From: Streptomyces sp. TS71-3 | GTDB taxonomy: Bacteria; Actinomycetota; Actinomycetes; Streptomycetales; Streptomycetaceae | Direction of reading: 5' to 3' | Assembly: GCF_018327685.1 (NCBI RefSeq) | Contig: NZ_BNEL01000001.1 | Location: forward strand, 2,728,001 to 2,792,000 | DNA length: 64,000 nucleotides | Shown here: one piece after another, positions 1 through 8,746 of the stretch | How the letters are laid out: each line of letters starts with the position of its first letter | How positions within the stretch are numbered: position 1 is the stretch's first letter | Notes under the pieces: model-generated | What the model saw: only the letters and a program-made list of their open reading frames with translations | What the model was told of the DNA's origin: nothing | The model's database searches: none | Program-made: the position numbers and the translations under genes

Positions 1-2151
<2,151 letters not shown>

Positions 2152-2185
2152 CTACGTGTCTTCGTCTGCTACGTCTGCAACATTG

Positions 2186-2197
2186 CTTGACATCAAG
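2186..2197. promoter_or_regulatory. Palindrome CTTGA-CA-TCAAG between icd and the switch gene
   Basis: Arms CTTGA and TCAAG separated by two bases, followed directly by a GATATC palindrome. It sits 62-73 bases upstream of the icd GTG, where an operator or promoter element would be expected. The protein that binds it is unknown. The stretch between it and icd also has GTCTGCTACGT written twice. Confidence 0.4.
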
Positions 2198-2516
2198 ATA
2201 TCTCGTCCGGCCCGCCCGCTCGACAGGGTCCCGCCACCGGATCCCGTCTCCCCGTAGCCCCGACCGGTCCGCGCCGGCGGCCGCCCCCTCGCCCAGGGTG
2301 CGCTCCGGGGTGCCGGCGCTCTCTCCCGGGGGTGGGCGCCGGCTGCCTCCCGAGCGCGTCCGGAGGGCGTTTCTCCAGGTCAACGGGGCCGTTTACAAGC
2401 CCGTCCGGTGCCCGGCGGGCCGCCGCGGACGATGCCGGGACAGCACCGCAGAACCCGTTTCAAGTACCCCATACCGTGCCATCCTGGTAGAGAAGGCAAC
2501 AGAGGGATTGATACCT

Positions 2517-4922
2517 GTGGGTGACCCCATCCTCACGTACGAGGAGAACAACCCGCGCAGGACGGCCGGAGCAGCCGGGCCCGAGGCGGGCGTCACCATC
2601 GACCGGCACGGAGTCCTCACCGCATGGAGCCCGGAGGCCGAGCGCCTCCTCGGCTACCGGGGCTCCGAGGCGGTGGGCCGGATGGCCGTCTCCCTGCTCG
2701 CGGACGGGGCGGTGTCCCACGGCGACCAGCGGCGCGGGGCAGCGCTGTGCCTCCGCCACAAGGACGGGCACGTCGAGAAGTGCTCCGTGCGGGTCCGCCC
2801 CGCGGAGCCGGCCCCCGACGGCGAGCCGGCCTGGCGGCTGACGCTGAACCCCGTGGTGCTGGGGGACGCCACCGACAGCGCGACGCTGGAGACCCTGTTC
2901 AACCAGTCGCCCGTCGGGCTCTGCATCTTCGACACGGACCTGCGGCTGCGCCGCTACAACGCCGCGGCCGAGGGACAGGGCATCTACGCCGCGCACGGCC
3001 TGGGCAAGCGGCCCCGCGACCTGTGGCCCGACTCCAACTCCGACGAGAAGGAGGCCGCGCTCACCAAGGTCCTGGAGACCGGCGTCCCCGTGGTCGGCTT
3101 CGACTCGCACGGGTTCCCGCCGGGCGAGCCGGACACCGAGCGCCACTTCTCCACCTCGGCCTTCCGGCTCCAGGACGCGGCGGGGCGCGTGGTGGGCGTG
3201 GCGGCCACCCTGGTGGACATCACGCGGCGCCGCCGGGCCGAGCAGCGCTTCGCCCTGCTCGCCGAGGCGGGCGTGGCCATCGGCACCACCCTGGACATCC
3301 TGCGCACCGCCCAGGAGCTGACCGACGTCGTCGTACCCGAATTCTGCGACGCCGCCGTGGCCGACATCCTCGATCCGGTTCTCCGCGGAGACGAGCCCGA
3401 GGTGATCCGGCACGCGGCGCTCCGCCGCGTCGCCGGCGCCGTCAACCCGGTGCTCGGCGCCGAGAGCGGCGATCCGCTGGTGGACGTCGGGACCACCTTC
3501 CCGTTCCCGCCCATCGGGGACGACTGCCTCCTCCGCGAGGAGCCCCGGCTGTTCCGGGTCACCGAGCCCGAGCCGTCCGGACGCCGGCTGACCCAGGACC
3601 TGGGGGAGGGCGGCCACGGCCTGTTCGCGCTCACCGTGCCGCTGCGGGCGCGCGGCACGACGCTGGGGCTCGCCACCTTCTACCGCTTCGGCACCTCGCG
3701 CACCTTCGAGGACGACGACATCGTCACCGCGCGTGAGGTCAGCTCGCGCGCCGCGGTGTGCATCGACAACGCGCGCCGCTTCACCCGCGAGCACGCCCTC
3801 GCCCGCACGGTCCGCCAGGAGCTGCTGCCCTCCCGCTTCCCGCCGCAGAGCGCCATGGACATCGCGCACAGCGGCGTGGCCGAGGGCACCGGCGGCGACT
3901 GGTTCGACGCGATCCCGCTGCCCGGCGCCCGGCTGGCGCTCGTGGTGGGCACCGTCGTGGGCGGCGGGGTGCTCGCCTCCGCGGCGATGGGCCGGCTGCG
4001 CGCCGCCATCCACACCCTCGCCGAGCTGGACCTCGGCCCCGACGAGGTGCTGGCCCGGCTCGACGACCTCGTCACGCACATCAGCCGGGAGCGCCCCGAG
4101 GTTCCCGACGCGACGAGCACCCCAGTCCCCGGCGGGGTGGCGGGCGCGACCTGCGCCTACGTGGTGTACGACCCGACGACGGGACACCTCAGCGTGGCGA
4201 GCGCGGGGCACCCGGCGCCGCTGATCGCCTACCCGGAGGGCGCCGTCGAGCCCGCCGACCTGCCCTCCGGGGTGGCCCTCGGCACCGGCGACAGCCCGTT
4301 CGGCACCGCCGACACCGACCTGCCGCCGCAGAGCACCATCGCGCTCTACACCCCCGGGCTGCTCGCGGGCGACGGCCCTGAGCGGGGCCGCACCCCGTTC
4401 CAGACCCTGACCCGCCGCCTCGCCGACGACCGCCGCGTCTCCCTGGACGAGGCCTCCCGCACCACAACCGAGCTGCTGCTGGACGGCGCGCCCCGGCCGA
4501 ACGCGGTGCTGCTGCTGGCACGCACGCACGTCTTCGACGACGACCAGGTGGCCACCTGGGACCTGCCGAGCGACCCGGCCGTGGTGGCGACCGTCCGCTC
4601 CCTCGTCGAGCGGCAGCTCTCCTCCTGGAACCTGGCGGACATGGTCTTCTCCAGCCAGCTCGTCGCCAGCGAGCTGGTCACCAACGCCATCCGCCACGCC
4701 GAGGGCCCCATCCAGCTCCGCCTCCTCCGTGACCAGACCCTGACCTGCGAGGTCCACGACGGCAGCCCCGCGGCCCCCCGCATGCGGCACGCCCGCGCCG
4801 GCGACGAGGACGGCCGGGGCCTGTTCCTCACGGCCCAGGTCACCCAGCGGTGGGGGACGCGGTACACGGCGGACGGCAAGATCATCTGGGCTGAGCAGGG
4901 GTTGCTTCCGCAGGTGGCGTGA
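2517..4922 (+). CDS. PAS-PAS-GAF-SpoIIE(pseudophosphatase)-HATPase switch protein
   Basis: Predicted cytoplasmic sensor of 801 aa from the partner-switching (RsbU/RsbW-like) class. Domains: PAS about 25-105, PAS about 115-230, GAF about 245-400, SpoIIE/PP2C about 430-670, C-terminal anti-sigma-type HATPase about 680-801 with the N-box SELVTNA and a G-box GRGLF. The phosphatase looks dead: GGDWFD (459-464) is kept, but GDVxGHG reads GTVVGGG (T479, G483), TDG reads TPG (P613), and the final Asp-Asp reads Pro-Asn (661-662). The HATPase half looks intact, so it may act as an anti-sigma/kinase or a regulated scaffold. I chose GTG 2517 because GAGGG lies about ten bases upstream and PAS homology begins soon after; the frame is open farther upstream without PAS-like sequence. 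Confidence 0.85.
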   Translation: MGDPILTYEENNPRRTAGAAGPEAGVTIDRHGVLTAWSPEAERLLGYRGSEAVGRMAVSLLADGAVSHGDQRRGAALCLRHKDGHVEKCSVRVRPAEPAPDGEPAWRLTLNPVVLGDATDSATLETLFNQSPVGLCIFDTDLRLRRYNAAAEGQGIYAAHGLGKRPRDLWPDSNSDEKEAALTKVLETGVPVVGFDSHGFPPGEPDTERHFSTSAFRLQDAAGRVVGVAATLVDITRRRRAEQRFALLAEAGVAIGTTLDILRTAQELTDVVVPEFCDAAVADILDPVLRGDEPEVIRHAALRRVAGAVNPVLGAESGDPLVDVGTTFPFPPIGDDCLLREEPRLFRVTEPEPSGRRLTQDLGEGGHGLFALTVPLRARGTTLGLATFYRFGTSRTFEDDDIVTAREVSSRAAVCIDNARRFTREHALARTVRQELLPSRFPPQSAMDIAHSGVAEGTGGDWFDAIPLPGARLALVVGTVVGGGVLASAAMGRLRAAIHTLAELDLGPDEVLARLDDLVTHISRERPEVPDATSTPVPGGVAGATCAYVVYDPTTGHLSVASAGHPAPLIAYPEGAVEPADLPSGVALGTGDSPFGTADTDLPPQSTIALYTPGLLAGDGPERGRTPFQTLTRRLADDRRVSLDEASRTTTELLLDGAPRPNAVLLLARTHVFDDDQVATWDLPSDPAVVATVRSLVERQLSSWNLADMVFSSQLVASELVTNAIRHAEGPIQLRLLRDQTLTCEVHDGSPAAPRMRHARAGDEDGRGLFLTAQVTQRWGTRYTADGKIIWAEQGLLPQVA

Positions 4923-5088
4923 GGGGGGTGCTGTTATGTGCGGGCACCCCGGCGTGGGTGGTTGCGCGGGTTTCCCGCTCCCTTTCCGGGGCGCCCGTAT
5001 GTGTGGCTGCGCCCAGATAGAGAGGTGGGGGCACCTCCCACGCCCCTAGTAAGGCAGTGGGGGAGCGACCAGCCACGATGAGACCGAC

Positions 5089-5178
5089 AGGTCGTCGCCG
5101 TCCCAAGGGGGCTGGTTCTGTCGTGTCCGGACCACCGGTGGGTGGGTGGTTGCTCGCGCAGTTCCCCGCGCCCCTGGT
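5089..5178 (+). repeat. GC-rich intergenic repeat, copy 1
   Basis: Carries both modules of the family: GTCCGGACCACCGG followed by a TGGTGG-rich stretch, then CGCGCAGTTCCCCGCGCCCC. Other copies lie at 13918-14090, 52664-52800 and 63066-63365. Confidence 0.75.
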
Positions 5179-5258
5179 GGATAAGTGATAGACCCGCTGA
5201 CCTGACCACGCCTGTCACGAGCGGCCCACTCTATGTGACGGTGACGGTGACGGTGCGG

Positions 5259-5296
5259 AAAAAAGCCGTCCGCCTACTCAGCCGGACGGCCTTTTT
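5259..5296. terminator. Bidirectional intrinsic terminator
   Basis: Stem GCCGTCCG / CGGACGGC with a loop of about ten bases, flanked by six A on one side and five T on the other. Read on the minus strand it gives a hairpin followed by a T run just downstream of the regulator ending at 5307. The stem core recurs in the terminator at 8534, at the other end of the small-gene island. Confidence 0.75.
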
Positions 5297-5306
5297 GGGC
5301 ACCACT

Positions 5307-6380
5307 CTAAGCAATCAACTTGGGGGCGACTAGATGTGCTCTCTCGTATAGTTCGCGAGCATTACGATTCTTGACGTACGGCTTAATTCGACTTCCCATG
5401 TCTGCAATTTTTTCGTCGCACTGCCCTGATGCAACGTGTGGGTAGATGTCCAGGATATTTTCCCACGTCACACAGGCTTCTTCCGGGTGACCAATCTCCA
5501 ATTGCCGTTCAGCCAAGAGTGAGAGATAACGGATGCGGGTTCTCCTGAAAGTGCTAAGGCGCAGTTTATCCGACTCTGCCAAGGCCGAAATTGAGCCGGA
5601 AAGGTCACCGAGTTCGTATCGAACTTGGCCGATGTGATACGTAAGCGAGGAGGGGTTGTAAGAGCCGAACGTTTTTGTCCTTGACTCTGCTTTCTCCATG
5701 GCGATTTCCGCCTCACGGAGGAACCTGTTGGCGTTATTTCGGTCGCCAATTTGAGCGCTAGCGTGCGCTTGTTGACCCGCCAGGAACGCTCGCATACGGG
5801 GCCCTGCCTGCGGAGATGCCGCAGCGGCAGCGTCCGCTAGACGTGCAGCGTACTGCCCATGCCCCCGGTCGGTGGCTTGCACGCTCATTCCTCGTAGCGT
5901 TGTGCAGTACGTCAGATGGTCCTCTGAAGCCCCGGCCAACTGTAGGGCTTTGAGGTAATACTGTTGGGCAAGGCCATGGAAACCCTCATCCACGGCCATG
6001 TAGCCCGTGAGATAACACAGGTCTGAGGCAGCGGACATCATCGCTTTTCGGACGTCTTCCGGCCCATCACACCGTAGATAGGGAGCAACAGTATTCACCA
6101 GAAAGGCTGCTGCCATCGGCCTAGCATGACGTCCCCCAAATTGGTCGTCCAGGTCGGACACTCGCTCAGTCATGGCAATGACCGTGTCGACGTCTTGCAT
6201 TCCAATGCGGTGAGTTTGGCCTCTCTGGATTCGCTCCATGCGTCCGACGACATCGGGCCAGTCTGGCACTGTCAGCGCGACTGAAAAGAGGGTTGCGCCA
6301 ATAATGCTGCGCCGCGAAGGGTCCATATCGCTTATGCCCAAATCAATCAGCCCTTCAGCAGTGCTCGCAGGTTCATTCAC
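5307..6380 (-). CDS. TPR-domain C-terminal part of a split HTH-TPR regulator
   Basis: 357 codons from GTG 6380 (VNEPASTAEG), rich in TPR-like helical repeats such as DHLTYCTTLRGMSVQATDRG and TYHIGQVRYELGDLSGSISA. It corresponds to the ligand-sensing body of the Streptomyces HTH-TPR regulator family. The frame stays open upstream of 6380 and reads LSRKLGRPITRAEAG, the expected end of the HTH segment, but the true start lies in another frame at 6645. A single extra base near the G run 6480-6483 separates the two parts. Base composition is clearly lower in GC than neighbours such as the gene at 2517. It ends 10 bases from a terminator. Alone it would lack a DNA-binding domain, so it is either a decayed gene, a frameshifted gene or a sequencing error. 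Confidence 0.65.
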   Translation of the reverse strand: MNEPASTAEGLIDLGISDMDPSRRSIIGATLFSVALTVPDWPDVVGRMERIQRGQTHRIGMQDVDTVIAMTERVSDLDDQFGGRHARPMAAAFLVNTVAPYLRCDGPEDVRKAMMSAASDLCYLTGYMAVDEGFHGLAQQYYLKALQLAGASEDHLTYCTTLRGMSVQATDRGHGQYAARLADAAAAASPQAGPRMRAFLAGQQAHASAQIGDRNNANRFLREAEIAMEKAESRTKTFGSYNPSSLTYHIGQVRYELGDLSGSISALAESDKLRLSTFRRTRIRYLSLLAERQLEIGHPEEACVTWENILDIYPHVASGQCDEKIADMGSRIKPYVKNRNARELYERAHLVAPKLIA

Positions 6381-6435
6381 CCCCTTAGCAGGGTCGGGGA
6401 AACCAGCCTCAGCGCGCGTAATCGGACGTCCGAGT

Positions 6436-6645
6436 TTACGAGATAGGGCTTCTAAGATCAGGGAGCGGGATTTCTCCCTGGGGCCTGACTCCTGAAATCC
6501 ACTGATGCGCTGACGGAGCGGCGTACCTCGCGGGGGTACCGCGCTCCGTCGCGATCTTGTTGACCTCCCGCGCGAAGCGCTCGAAAGTCCACCCCGTCTC
6601 GTTGAACAGCCGTTCTAGTGACTCGTTGGGGTCGCGACTGGTCAC
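6436..6645 (-). pseudogene. HTH N-terminal fragment of the split HTH-TPR regulator
   Basis: Reads MTSRDPNESLERLF, then WTFERFAREVNKIATERG and APSAHQWISGVRP, the N-terminal helix-turn-helix seen in Streptomyces HTH-TPR regulators. After residue 56 the frame runs into PQGEIPLPDL and stops at 6436. Removing one base near 6480-6483 continues into REKSRSLILEALSRK and on into the TPR part at 5307-6380. The distance from this ATG to the downstream GTG (265 bases) leaves remainder one when divided by three, which fits a one-base insertion. ATG 6645 faces a perfect palindrome at 6676-6693. Confidence 0.7.
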
Positions 6646-6675
6646 CGTTCGCGCCTCCCCTTCGCTCGGAACTTA

Positions 6676-6693
6676 ACGGATTTAAAAATCCGT
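6676..6693. promoter_or_regulatory. Perfect 18-bp palindrome, probable operator
   Basis: ACGGATTT-AA-AAATCCGT, perfectly symmetrical, 31 bases upstream of the HTH start. It lies between the regulator and the divergent small-gene run, where such a regulator would be expected to bind. Confidence 0.5.
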
Positions 6694-6813
6694 GTCCTTG
6701 CAACGGTACCGCGCTCCTTGTCACGGCGGTTGGCTGTACGTGCTCCGCCCACCCAAGGCACAGAGCTTCGCTGGTTGATGACGCCACGTCGGCTTCAGCC
6801 GGGTGGGCGGGGC

Positions 6814-6877
6814 CCCTGCTCCCCGGTCGGACCCGGACCGTTCTAAGCCTCCGGTCCAGGCAGGTCGGGGAGCAGGG
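6814..6877. repeat. Long inverted repeat in the leader of the small-gene run
   Basis: CCCTGCTCCCC (6814-6824) pairs perfectly with GGGGAGCAGGG (6867-6877); an inner GGACC/GGTCC pair can form within the loop. It ends 108 bases before the ATG at 6986, so it could fold in that mRNA leader. No riboswitch class is recognised. The whole stretch 6646-6985 otherwise holds no supported gene. Confidence 0.45.
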
Positions 6878-6985
6878 CTCAACAACTGCATGCCACGTCC
6901 GCCCAGGAACGGCGGACCCCCGCGACCGCAACTGGGAGGGAGCGGCCCGGGGCTGTGGCCGACGAGGACAAGGAAGGCCGTCGAC

Positions 6986-7369
6986 ATGGCAGACGCTACC
7001 GGAGCGTTGACGCCTTTGGCAGCGCCCACCCAACTGAACGTGACGGAGACACGGGCGGTGGTGCGGAGCTTGCTCAAACACAGCCAACCCCCCACGGGGG
7101 CAGCGCTTACGATTGCGCTGGTGAATCTGAGGAACAAGATTCAGATTCTCATGCTCGGCGTTCAAGAGCTGAGCGAAACGACGCGATCGGAAGAGTTTCG
7201 AGCGGCTGGAAAGGCGATTCTCTTTCACGCGAATCTGCTTCTGAAGCATACGGTGAACAGCAAGGTCAGCGGTCAGGATACGCTGCGTTGCTGGGCGCGT
7301 CTGATTTTGCGTCTGGCTGGTGCCTATGAGCTGTTGGGTGGTGGTGAGACATGCCCGCCCATGCCGTGA
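6986..7369 (+). CDS. Hypothetical protein of the small-gene island
   Basis: 127 aa, start ATG 6986 preceded by AAGGAAGG at good distance; the frame is open earlier but has no other credible site. Predicted mostly alpha-helical and soluble (TETRAVVRSLLKHSQPP, FRAAGKAILFHANLLLKH). It may belong to the DUF6415-type small Streptomyces proteins, but I cannot confirm this. First gene of a plus-strand run divergent from the split HTH-TPR regulator, and AT-richer than the surrounding chromosome. Its last 19 bases overlap the next small gene. Confidence 0.65.
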   Translation: MADATGALTPLAAPTQLNVTETRAVVRSLLKHSQPPTGAALTIALVNLRNKIQILMLGVQELSETTRSEEFRAAGKAILFHANLLLKHTVNSKVSGQDTLRCWARLILRLAGAYELLGGGETCPPMP

Positions 7370-7500
7370 AAGAACGGGGCACCGTTCGCGAGTGCTTCGG
7401 TCGTTTCCTCGACGAAATTGCATGGCCTCTCGTCATGACTGGTCTGTTCGTCGGTTTGGGCCTGATGGCGTACGGACTTGCCTCCGGGGCGTTCCGGTAG
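7351..7500 (+). CDS. Small single-pass membrane protein
   Basis: 49 aa beginning MPAHAVKERGTVRECFGRFL and ending in a hydrophobic segment, WPLVMTGLFVGLGLMAYGLA, then SGAFR. The start overlaps the upstream coding end by 19 bases in another frame, suggesting translational coupling; GGTGGTGAG lies just upstream. One transmembrane helix, N-terminus charged. Function unknown. Confidence 0.5.
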   Translation: MPAHAVKERGTVRECFGRFLDEIAWPLVMTGLFVGLGLMAYGLASGAFR

Positions 7501-7546
7501 GGGGCAAGCGTGAGCGAAAAGCAGTGCTCCCTGCAATAACGGCACC

Positions 7547-7684
7547 GTGTTTGTGCGGGTGCCAACTGTGGTGCAGGAGTGGAGCAACGTACAGCAGAAG
7601 ACAGTGACACGAACTGTCGATTCTCTGAGGGACGCGCCATGCCCGGATTGCAAGGGCTCTGGTGTCCTTTCCGGTGATTACTAG
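7547..7684 (+). CDS. Possible small zinc-ribbon protein
   Basis: 45 codons from GTG 7547 (several in-frame GTGs follow) ending RDAPCPDCKGSGVLSGDY. The CxxCxGxG motif is the same DnaJ-type zinc-ribbon half-site seen in the 62-aa protein at 8249. No strong ribosome binding site is visible, so the exact start and even translation are uncertain. It lies between two better-supported small genes. Confidence 0.35.
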   Translation: MFVRVPTVVQEWSNVQQKTVTRTVDSLRDAPCPDCKGSGVLSGDY

Positions 7685-7708
7685 TCCGAACGGTGGTGAG
7701 GGAGGGTC

Positions 7709-7954
7709 ATGAGTAGGTTGGAAAAGGTCGAGCATCCCGCTGCACGTAGGCGGGAAGTGGGTGAGGCTGTCAAGAAACTCAGGGCGGCACTCGACAAAGT
7801 CGGCGTTGTCTTACCGTCGCTGGATACTGATCCAGTCGGAGTCTCCTACAATCCGGCGATTTACCTGGTGGAGTTGGGGCGCGTCAATGTCGAGACAGCG
7901 TGCAAGCTCACTGCCGTTCTGGAGCAGGTGGGAAGGGAAGAAACCGGCGAGTGA
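7709..7954 (+). CDS. Hypothetical 81-aa protein with a TTA codon
   Basis: Starts ATG 7709 after a strong GAGGGAGGG site. Sequence MSRLEKVEHPAARRREVGEA then KKLRAALDKVGVVLPSL, mostly helical and charged, resembling small orphan Streptomyces proteins. Leu35 is encoded by TTA (7811-7813), the codon read by the bldA tRNA in Streptomyces, so expression may be tied to development. Its stop overlaps the next start as GTGA. Function unknown. Confidence 0.65.
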   Translation: MSRLEKVEHPAARRREVGEAVKKLRAALDKVGVVLPSLDTDPVGVSYNPAIYLVELGRVNVETACKLTAVLEQVGREETGE

Positions 7955-8154
7955 AGCATGTGAAGATAACGGAGCCGGTTAATTCCGACACCGTCCAGCG
8001 TGGGGACTTCCTGCTCTTCGGCATGCACTTCTATGAAGTGGTCGACATGCGGAGCACAGTGACTTACGGAAAACTTCTCTTCTTCCGTGACGAGACGCTG
8101 TTCCATCTCCAGAGAGATGCCACGTTGAACCGCCGTATATCGGCGGAGGGTTGA
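7951..8154 (+). CDS. Hypothetical 67-aa protein, translationally coupled
   Basis: GTG 7951 overlaps the upstream TGA (GTGA). Protein VKHVKITEPVNSDTVQRGDF, then FLLFGMHFYEVVDMRS, FFRDETLFHLQRD; looks like a compact beta-rich domain. A longer in-frame extension to 7900 exists but would overlap the upstream gene by 55 bases without a binding site. Followed immediately by a hairpin at 8158-8204. Function unknown. Confidence 0.6.
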   Translation: MKHVKITEPVNSDTVQRGDFLLFGMHFYEVVDMRSTVTYGKLLFFRDETLFHLQRDATLNRRISAEG

Positions 8155-8157
8155 TCT

Positions 8158-8204
8158 GCCCCCGCTCCCACGTTGATTTGATTCCGTGGGGGCGGGTGGT
8201 TATT
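8158..8204 (+). terminator. Probable terminator of the small-gene run
   Basis: GCCCCCGCTCCCAC pairs with GTGGGGGCGGG with one bulge and a loop of about 13 bases, followed by GGTTATTT. It starts three bases after the stop at 8154. Confidence 0.5.
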
Positions 8205-8248
8205 TACTTGACCCGCAGAACTCTCCGCGAAATGTAAAGGGCTGAACC

Positions 8249-8437
8249 ATGGCCAGAGAGACAATCCCGTGCCCTAACGATGCGTGTCAGGGTGGCCGTG
8301 TGAGCTGGACGCACACTGAAACCCATAAGGAATGGAATCCGTCTGCACGGAAGTACATCAATTCGTATGTCGTGGTCACTTCTGAGAAGAACTGCCACGA
8401 GTGCCAAGGGGACGGGTACAAGACCCTCCATTACTAG
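8249..8437 (+). CDS. Small double zinc-ribbon protein
   Basis: 62 aa, ATG 8249 with AAAGGG eight bases upstream. Two cysteine half-sites, CPNDACQGG near the N-terminus and CHECQGDG near the C-terminus, resemble the paired CxxCxGxG motifs of the DnaJ zinc-binding region and could bind one zinc. The 40 residues between are polar. Such small proteins are frequent in Streptomyces accessory islands; function unknown. Confidence 0.65.
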   Translation: MARETIPCPNDACQGGRVSWTHTETHKEWNPSARKYINSYVVVTSEKNCHECQGDGYKTLHY

Positions 8438-8526
8438 CTCTCGCTGCCTCTCGTGACGAAATCGTCGATATCATCAAGGATCTGACGGAAACCCAAGTTA
8501 AATCACGCGGAAAGGTCCGCACGTGA
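8401..8526 (+). CDS. Possible 41-codon overlapping ORF
   Basis: GTG 8401 opens a frame overlapping the end of the gene at 8249 and ending LTETQVKSRGKVRT just before the terminator at 8534. The part DEIVDIIKDLTETQVKSRGK looks like ordinary helical protein, but there is no clear binding site. It may instead be the remnant of a longer gene. Confidence 0.2.
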   Translation: MPRGRVQDPPLLALAASRDEIVDIIKDLTETQVKSRGKVRT

Positions 8527-8533
8527 AACAGCA

Positions 8534-8574
8534 AAGGGAGCCGTCCGGCCAACCAGCCGGACGGCTCCCTTTTT
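8534..8574 (+). terminator. Strong intrinsic terminator closing the island
   Basis: GGGAGCCGTCCGGC / GCCGGACGGCTCCC hairpin with a short loop, preceded by AAA and followed by five T. Its GCCGTCCGGC core matches the hairpin at 5259-5296 on the other side of the island. Confidence 0.85.
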
Positions 8575-8746
8575 CACGCACGGTAACCGTTGCTCAGGGT
8601 AGGCGAGTGGTCACGGGGGTGGACAGGTCAGGGACGCTGTCACTTATCCCCCCCCGCGCCCCTGGGTTGGCCGGGGCGCAGCCCCACGTGCCGGTACCGG
8701 CCGGGTACCGTCGGGAAGCGGTACAGAACCCGAAGGGAGGACCCCC

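Larger units (their letters stand above)
4923..5306. other. Gene-free interval with one GC-rich repeat and a terminator
   Basis: No convincing coding sequence on either strand. It holds a copy of the window's palindromic repeat family (5089-5178), three GTGACG hexamers near 5235-5255, and a hairpin at 5259-5296. Confidence 0.7.

Noticed and set aside
2460..4790. A 776-codon open frame on the minus strand
   Set aside because: Antisense to the PAS-GAF-SpoIIE-HATPase gene; low-complexity Gly/Arg/Val product.
6986..8437. Small genes as precursors of a ribosomally made peptide product
   Set aside because: No modifying enzyme, protease or leader-core pattern is present; several products look like folded or zinc-binding proteins.
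5259..8574. Integrated plasmid or prophage remnant
   Set aside because: No integrase, replication gene, tRNA or duplicated attachment site was found at the borders.
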